A DNA stretch of 5,249 nucleotides. Origin: an uncultured Bacillota bacterium (GTDB lineage: Bacteria > Bacillota > UBA994 > UBA5500). The DNA is taken from contig CALNBW010000263.1 of the NCBI GenBank assembly GCA_937874815.1, positions 1-5,249 of the forward strand. The letters are read 5' to 3'. Below are positions 4,543 through 5,249 of this stretch, piece by piece. The notes beneath the pieces are model-generated. The model searched no databases and had not been told where the DNA came from. It was given only the letters and a program-made list of their open reading frames with translations. Position numbers and translations under genes: made by a program. Numbering within the stretch: the first letter of the stretch is position 1; each line of letters opens with the position of its first letter.

Positions 4543-5217
4543 ATGGAGGTTAGTTTAATTGGGCATACGCCCGACCCAGAATTGACAGTGGCCGCTGCTG
4601 CGCGTCTGTGCTATTCGCCCGACCAGGTGAATGAACTACTAGACGGGTTAACTTTGAAAAAAGCGCGGCAGTTAATTAATAAGTTGCAGCAGATGAGGCA
4701 TTTTTCACCCTTTGAGCACGCCAGCTTTACCTTTGGTATTGCCGGTGTCAGCCGCTCTCTGTCTCACCAATTAGTGCGCCATCGTATCGCTTCTTACTCG
4801 CAGCAGTCGCAGCGCTATGTTGCTTTCTCAGATCTGGCAGTAGTGGTGCCGCCCTCGATTGCGTCTAAGCCAGAGGCGCAGGAGAAATTTAGCATCGCGA
4901 TGGATGCAATCCGTGATGCCTATCAATCCCTACTAGAATTAGTGCCTGCCGAGGACGCTCGCTATGTGCTACCCAACGCCAGCCAGACTAACCTGGTGAT
5001 GACGATGAATGCGCGCAGCCTGCGCAACTTCTTCACTCTGCGTTGTTGCACCCGGGCCCAGTGGGAAATTAGAGAGCTAGCTTGGCGCATGTTAGATCTA
5101 GTGCAAGCAGTAGCACCGTCACTCTTTGTCGACGCTGGCCCTAATTGCTGGTCTGCAGTAGGCTGTCAGGAAGGTACTATGACCTGTGGTGAGCCGCCAA
5201 GTCGCCTTGGCAGATGA
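4543..5217 (+). CDS. thyX: FAD-dependent thymidylate synthase ThyX
   Basis: ThyX makes dTMP from dUMP using methylene-tetrahydrofolate as carbon source and reduced FAD/NADPH as reductant, unlike the unrelated ThyA. It acts as a cytoplasmic homotetramer. The 224 residues are the normal length. The ThyX signature RHRxxSxNxxSxRY is present as R79-H-R-I-A-S-Y-S-Q-Q-S-Q-R-Y92, with Ser86 in place of Asn, a variant I recall from clostridial enzymes. H-F-S-P-F-E-H (53-59), L-P-N-A-S-Q-T-N (143-150), M-N-A-R-S-L-R-N-F-F and R-C-C-x-R-A-Q-W-E-I-R (167-177) follow as expected. C202, C208 and C215 lie in a short C-terminal tail. ATG 4543 has AGGAGG at 4525-4530, a slightly long 12-base spacing. It is separated from mrnC by the inverted-repeat element, and the next gene starts 19 bases after its stop. 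Confidence 0.95.
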   Translation: MEVSLIGHTPDPELTVAAAARLCYSPDQVNELLDGLTLKKARQLINKLQQMRHFSPFEHASFTFGIAGVSRSLSHQLVRHRIASYSQQSQRYVAFSDLAVVVPPSIASKPEAQEKFSIAMDAIRDAYQSLLELVPAEDARYVLPNASQTNLVMTMNARSLRNFFTLRCCTRAQWEIRELAWRMLDLVQAVAPSLFVDAGPNCWSAVGCQEGTMTCGEPPSRLGR

Positions 5218-5235
5218 TAAGGAGGGCATTGCTGA

Positions 5236-5249
5236 GTGGAACAGTTAGA
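5236..5249 (+). CDS. Start of a further gene, probably rRNA methyltransferase RlmB (partial)
   Basis: Only four codons and two bases are visible: GTG GAA CAG TTA GA (M-E-Q-L-). AAGGAGGG at 5219-5226 is nine bases upstream, an excellent ribosome site. The identity is inferred only from gene order: rlmB, a TrmH-family 23S rRNA 2'-O-methyltransferase, commonly follows mrnC and thyX in Clostridia. The sequence itself is too short to show it. Confidence 0.4.

Noticed and set aside
5214..5249. Alternative next-gene start at ATG 5214 overlapping the thyX stop
   Set aside because: It has no suitably placed ribosome site, whereas AAGGAGGG at 5219-5226 is ideally spaced for GTG 5236.

Overview
The window looks like chromosomal core-genome DNA from a low-to-mid GC Gram-positive bacterium, most likely a member of the Clostridia (Bacillota) related to Peptococcaceae- or Moorella-type lineages. 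The grounds are strong AGGAGG ribosome sites, sigma-A type promoters, and a run of genes typical of the Firmicute block downstream of radA/disA: carD, yacL, ispD, ispF, mrnC, thyX. No phage, CRISPR or transposase gene is visible. The genus cannot be named from this sequence.

Layout. Positions 1-202 hold a gene-free, palindrome-rich repeat (copy 1), probably cut by the window start. Positions 233-628 (minus strand) encode a small cysteine-containing, all-helical protein with a MazG-like C-terminus, driven by a near-ideal sigma-A promoter at 687-716. A divergent region of about 280 bp separates it from the plus-strand block. That block starts with a second good promoter (817-846) and runs carD (910-1389), yacL (1477-2547), a large hairpin (2553-2614), then ispD (2687-3379), ispF (3370-3849) and mrnC (3858-4268), the last three overlapping or nearly so. 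A 241-bp element with terminal inverted repeats (4269-4509, copy 2) begins directly after the mrnC stop codon. Then come thyX (4543-5217) and the first bases of another gene (from 5236), probably rlmB by synteny.

How the genes relate. CarD is an RNA polymerase-binding initiation factor. YacL is a membrane-anchored PIN/TRAM protein. IspD and IspF are two enzymes of the non-mevalonate (MEP) isoprenoid pathway. MrnC matures 23S rRNA, ThyX makes dTMP with flavin and folate, and the expected next gene modifies 23S rRNA. This is a housekeeping operon rather than a dedicated system. In Bacillus gltX, cysE and cysS lie between ispF and mrnC; here they are absent and the two genes are 8 bases apart.

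The least ordinary content is outside the genes. The two intergenic regions 1-202 and 4269-4509, in opposite orientation, share a colinear series of short blocks and similar ends. This suggests a diverged family of small non-coding inverted-repeat elements, either MITE-like or a structured RNA. Three gene starts differ from the longest open frame: the minus-strand gene (TTG at 628), carD (GTG at 910) and yacL (ATG at 1477). In each case promoter or ribosome-site positions decide the choice.
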